DNA from: Candidatus Zixiibacteriota bacterium
GTDB lineage: Bacteria > Zixibacteria > MSB-5A5 > GN15 > FEB-12
Assembly: GCA_030619345.1 (NCBI GenBank)
Contig: JAUXBO010000102.1
Location: 1 to 8,049 of the forward strand
Reading direction: 5' to 3'
DNA: 8,049 nucleotides
The position numbers and the translations under genes are program-made. Position 1 is the first letter of the stretch. Every line of letters starts with the position of its first letter. Positions 5,506 through 8,049 of this stretch are shown here, in pieces. Under the pieces are notes generated by a model. That model had not been told where the DNA came from and searched no databases. It saw only the letters and a program-made list of their open reading frames with translations.

Positions 5506-6810
5506 ATGAGCGAGACTTCCACCACACCCGAAATCATGCTGCCTTCTCGGGTCAATGAACTGAAGGCACAACTGACAACCCCGGGGTCGATCTGGTTGGA
5601 TTCATCGCTCAGTCTTGGGAGTAAAGGAAAAAAGTCGTTTCTGTTACAGAACCCAATCCTTGAAATAATTCTGGGCGAAAATCTCGGTCTGATCGGCTGC
5701 GCCCCTGAACAGATCAAATGCACATCAATTGATCAGATGTTGGAGCAGTTGGATCAACTCTGGTCTGATCACTCTCTTTTCAGCGCGGGCTATTTCGGCT
5801 ACGAATCAACCCTGCCATTGCTGGGACTAAGCTCAACCATTCCAGCCACAAGTGATCTCGACGTACTGCCACAAGCTCGATTTCTGTTTTATGATCGTTC
5901 CGGGACCGAGGAAGTTGATCCGGCCCACATGTCGGATATAGAACCGTGGGAAAAGCAAAGCGATCAAGAACGGTCGCAATTAATTGGCTGGCCCAAACAA
6001 TCAGAATATGAATCTGAGGTGAGGATAATCAAGGATCATATCCGTGAAGGTGACATTTATCAGGCAAACTACACCTCGCGATTTATCATAGATAGCGACT
6101 GTGATCCGTTAGCGGCGTATTTCAGACTTCGTCATCTCAATCCTGCCTCCTATTCGGCCTATCTGAATTTTGGCGATTATCAGATGCTGTCATCTTCTCC
6201 TGAGAGGATGTTTCTCCGTCTTGGCGATACAGTTATTACTTCTCCAATCAAAGGCACCATCGCGAGGGGTACAAACAAAGAACAGACCGCAAGGAATCTT
6301 GAGACGCTTCTAAGCTCAGAAAAAGACCGAGCAGAACTGCTGATGATAGTAGATCTGGCACGGAATGATCTCGGGCGGGTCGCCCGAACAGGGTCCGTTG
6401 AAGTAAAGCAACTCTTTAAATCTGAGCTGTATTCTTCTGTAATACATCTTGTTAGCGATGTATCAGCAAGGATCGATCCGGACTTGCCAACCAGCAGCCT
6501 TGTCCGCACACTGCTCCCCGGAGGATCGATCAGTGGAGCACCCAAGAAAAGAGCCGTCGAAATTCTTCAGCAGCGGGAGTCACACAGAAGAAATATCTAC
6601 ACCGGATGTATAGGCTATGTCCACGGTGACGAAGCGGAATTCAACATCGCGATCCGAACCATCCTGCATCAGCACAGTGAATACCATGTCCACGCTGGGG
6701 GCGGAATAGTGGCTGACAGTTCACCTTCGGCAGAGTATGAAGAGATGAGGCTCAAAGCGGCCAATCTGCTACGGGCAGTCGGCCTGACTGATCGGGAGAT
6801 TAGATCATGA
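5506..6810 (+). CDS. pabB: Aminodeoxychorismate synthase component I
   Basis: This 434-residue member of the chorismate-binding family (PabB/TrpE/MenF) has the full catalytic domain in its C-terminal two-thirds: 'GDIYQANYT' at 182-190, 'SSSPERM' at 229-235, 'SPIKGT' at 246-251, 'DLARNDLGRV' at 283-292, 'LLPGGSISGAPK' at 336-347 and 'GGGIVADSSP' at 398-407. The Lys of PIKGT (Lys249) is diagnostic: PabB enzymes use it as nucleophile, whereas anthranilate synthase TrpE has PIAGT. With ammonia from a PabA subunit it converts chorismate to 4-amino-4-deoxychorismate, the first step to 4-aminobenzoate for folate. The length is near that of E. coli PabB. The stop overlaps the pabC start (ATGA). No PabA-like amidotransferase domain is fused to it or present nearby, so the partner (perhaps a shared TrpG) must lie elsewhere. 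The start is uncertain: no Shine-Dalgarno sequence precedes it, and Met11 is an alternative. Confidence 0.93.
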   Translation: MSETSTTPEIMLPSRVNELKAQLTTPGSIWLDSSLSLGSKGKKSFLLQNPILEIILGENLGLIGCAPEQIKCTSIDQMLEQLDQLWSDHSLFSAGYFGYESTLPLLGLSSTIPATSDLDVLPQARFLFYDRSGTEEVDPAHMSDIEPWEKQSDQERSQLIGWPKQSEYESEVRIIKDHIREGDIYQANYTSRFIIDSDCDPLAAYFRLRHLNPASYSAYLNFGDYQMLSSSPERMFLRLGDTVITSPIKGTIARGTNKEQTARNLETLLSSEKDRAELLMIVDLARNDLGRVARTGSVEVKQLFKSELYSSVIHLVSDVSARIDPDLPTSSLVRTLLPGGSISGAPKKRAVEILQQRESHRRNIYTGCIGYVHGDEAEFNIAIRTILHQHSEYHVHAGGGIVADSSPSAEYEEMRLKAANLLRAVGLTDREIRS

Positions 6811-7646
6811 AGCTGATCACTTCTATCAATGGAAGAATGGTCAAGCGCGGAGGCGACCGGGTCTCCGTATTTGACAATTCCCTTTTGTACGCTGAAGGGC
6901 TTTTTGAAACCTGCCTTGGCATTGACGGTGACATTCTCTTTCTCAAACAGCATATAAGCCGTCTGTTTAAGGGAAGTCGAGTTATCGATCTGCAACTGCC
7001 CGTAACCCGAGAGAGACTGTCACACTGGATGAATAACGCGATTCGTGCCCATCCTGATAGAATCGTCAAGGTGCGCCTTACTGTCACGGCCGGAGAAGCG
7101 GCTCGCTGGGTCGGACGGCAGGGAAAGCCTCAGGTGATTATTAGTGTGGCCCCACATAAAATGCCATCGGTTCCGTTCAAACTGTTTCTTTCGCCGTTTC
7201 GTGTCGACCAGGACTCTGAGTTCAGAAGGATTAAAACTCTCTCATACATAATACATGCTGCCGCCCTCAAGCAGGCCCAAAAAGCAAAGTGCGATGACGC
7301 GCTCTTATTGAACGAAAAAGCGCACATCGCGGAGGTTACATCGGCCAACATTTTTTGGGCAAAAAACGGGCGAGTTCACACCCCACCGCTCTCATCCGGC
7401 GTCCTCGACGGCATAACCCGCAAGATCGTTATGCGAGAATCTGCAAAACTGGGATGTCGGATTAGTGAGAAAGCTGTACGGTTGGATCAACTTCTGGAGG
7501 CTGACGAGATTTTCATATCGAGTTCACTAAAACTGATAATTGGAGTCGGCCACATCAAGACCGATGACCACACCGTAAAATTCCCCACCGGCCCCATTAC
7601 GACGATGCTGCGCGAACGTTTCAATCTTCTGGTTGGCCTAATCTAG
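6807..7646 (+). CDS. pabC: 4-amino-4-deoxychorismate lyase, PLP fold-type IV
   Basis: This 279-residue class IV PLP enzyme follows pabB with a 4-bp ATGA overlap and a GGGAG 8 nt upstream of its ATG. Family marks are 'VFDNSLLYAEGLFETC' around 21-36, 'HISRLFKGS' at 49-57, the likely Schiff-base lysine in 'RIKTLSY' (Lys143), 'AEVTSANIFW' at 175-184 whose Glu176 should contact the PLP ring nitrogen, and 'SSGVLDGITRK' at 196-206. By neighbourhood it should split aminodeoxychorismate into 4-aminobenzoate and pyruvate in the cytoplasm. Branched-chain and D-amino-acid aminotransferases share the fold and motifs, so the pabC call rests partly on the operon with pabB. No intrinsic terminator is visible in the 28 bp after the stop. 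Confidence 0.85.
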   Translation: MKLITSINGRMVKRGGDRVSVFDNSLLYAEGLFETCLGIDGDILFLKQHISRLFKGSRVIDLQLPVTRERLSHWMNNAIRAHPDRIVKVRLTVTAGEAARWVGRQGKPQVIISVAPHKMPSVPFKLFLSPFRVDQDSEFRRIKTLSYIIHAAALKQAQKAKCDDALLLNEKAHIAEVTSANIFWAKNGRVHTPPLSSGVLDGITRKIVMRESAKLGCRISEKAVRLDQLLEADEIFISSSLKLIIGVGHIKTDDHTVKFPTGPITTMLRERFNLLVGLI

Positions 7647-7674
7647 CTGATACTTTTCCCCGTCTCGCGCAAAC

Positions 7675-8049
7675 TCATAACACTGCTACAGCCGAACTCC
7701 AAAGGCGATCAAAGATATACTCGTACAACGGATTTGATGTATCGATCCGATTTTGCTTATCACATTCAGGATATTGCTTTTCCAACTCTTGAAGCAACTC
7801 TCCTGACTTAATACTATCTCCTACTAACGGCCTAAGTCCATTGGGAATATCTTTTCCCTCATTGAGGTTACGGTTGATTTTCCTCAGCCAAGTATAGCCC
7901 TGCGGGGGATGGTAAAGGCGTAAAACCACTGTAGGTTTTGCGTCACTTATCTTACACCTAAGCAACCAAGGGCTGAGTTCACGCTTGATGGGTTCAATAG
8001 TCTCAACATATTGATGAGCGATGCTCTCATAAGGCGGCTCACCTAGTGC
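7675..8049 (-). CDS. Unrecognised protein, C-terminal 124 residues (cut by window edge)
   Basis: The frame is open from the right edge to a TAA at 7675-7677, so the real start is outside the window; an internal TTG at 7965 is unlikely to be the start because the frame is open well beyond it. I do not recognise the family. The tail is soluble in character, with no membrane segment. It begins with an acidic/aromatic helix ('GEPPYESIAHQYVETIEPIKRE'-like, so possibly amphipathic), then a strand-like 'PTVVLRLYHPP' with 'YTWLRKINR', a charged 'LLQELEKQYP' helix, and a C-terminal 'YEYIFDRLWSSAVAV'. It converges on pabC with a 28-bp gap and no visible terminator, so its function is not connected to folate genes by orientation. 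Confidence 0.6.
   Translation of the reverse strand, partial: ALGEPPYESIAHQYVETIEPIKRELSPWLLRCKISDAKPTVVLRLYHPPQGYTWLRKINRNLNEGKDIPNGLRPLVGDSIKSGELLQELEKQYPECDKQNRIDTSNPLYEYIFDRLWSSAVAVL

Noticed and set aside
5417..5527. A 37-residue N-terminal extension of the permease.
   Set aside because: It would overlap the divergent pabB coding start and adds a charged segment before the first membrane helix.
5463..5723. A minus-strand frame of 86 codons opposite the pabB start.
   Set aside because: It is antisense to the conserved pabB N-terminal region, without a recognisable product.
5506..6810. Anthranilate synthase TrpE assignment.
   Set aside because: The motif reads PIKGT (PabB type), not PIAGT, and the next gene is a PabC-like lyase rather than trp genes.

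Overview
The window looks like chromosomal DNA from a diderm (Gram-negative-type) bacterium of roughly balanced base composition. A TamB/AsmA-like envelope protein and a sigma factor/anti-sigma/HtrA-like envelope-stress block imply an outer membrane and periplasm. The permease family present (DUF401/AF0261-like, as I recall it) is commoner outside the model proteobacteria, so a less-studied phylum is plausible. I cannot assign taxonomy from sequence alone. I see no rRNA, tRNA, CRISPR array, insertion sequence or phage gene.

Left and centre (minus strand, read from about 5416 down to 1): a predicted multi-pass permease comes first. After a 147-bp gap follow an ECF sigma factor, a membrane-anchored anti-sigma factor overlapping it by 44 bp, and a secreted HtrA/DegP-like protein with a PDZ domain. 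Then come a carboxymuconolactone-decarboxylase-like protein and the first 298 residues of a TamB/AsmA-like protein that runs off the left edge. The last five genes are packed with overlaps or gaps of 1, 49 and 3 bp and probably form one operon. In front of the sigma gene lies a candidate self-activated ECF promoter (GGAACTT, 16 bp, TATTAG) and, further upstream, a candidate housekeeping promoter.

The most unusual feature is the HtrA-like protein. It keeps the protease fold landmarks and the PDZ domain, but all three catalytic-triad positions are replaced (His to Ser95, Asp to Ser125, Ser to Ile190). The anti-sigma factor beside it has also lost the last Cys of the HxxxCxxC zinc motif (Gly36). 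Together they suggest a sigma/anti-sigma/pseudoprotease circuit that resembles the rpoE/algU-muc-degP arrangement but cannot use this HtrA as a peptidase.

Right side: pabB and pabC are transcribed divergently from the permease, with a 4-bp ATGA overlap. They supply 4-aminobenzoate for folate from chorismate; no glutamine amidotransferase subunit (PabA) is in the window. The right edge holds the C-terminal 124 residues of an unrecognised protein on the minus strand, convergent with pabC.
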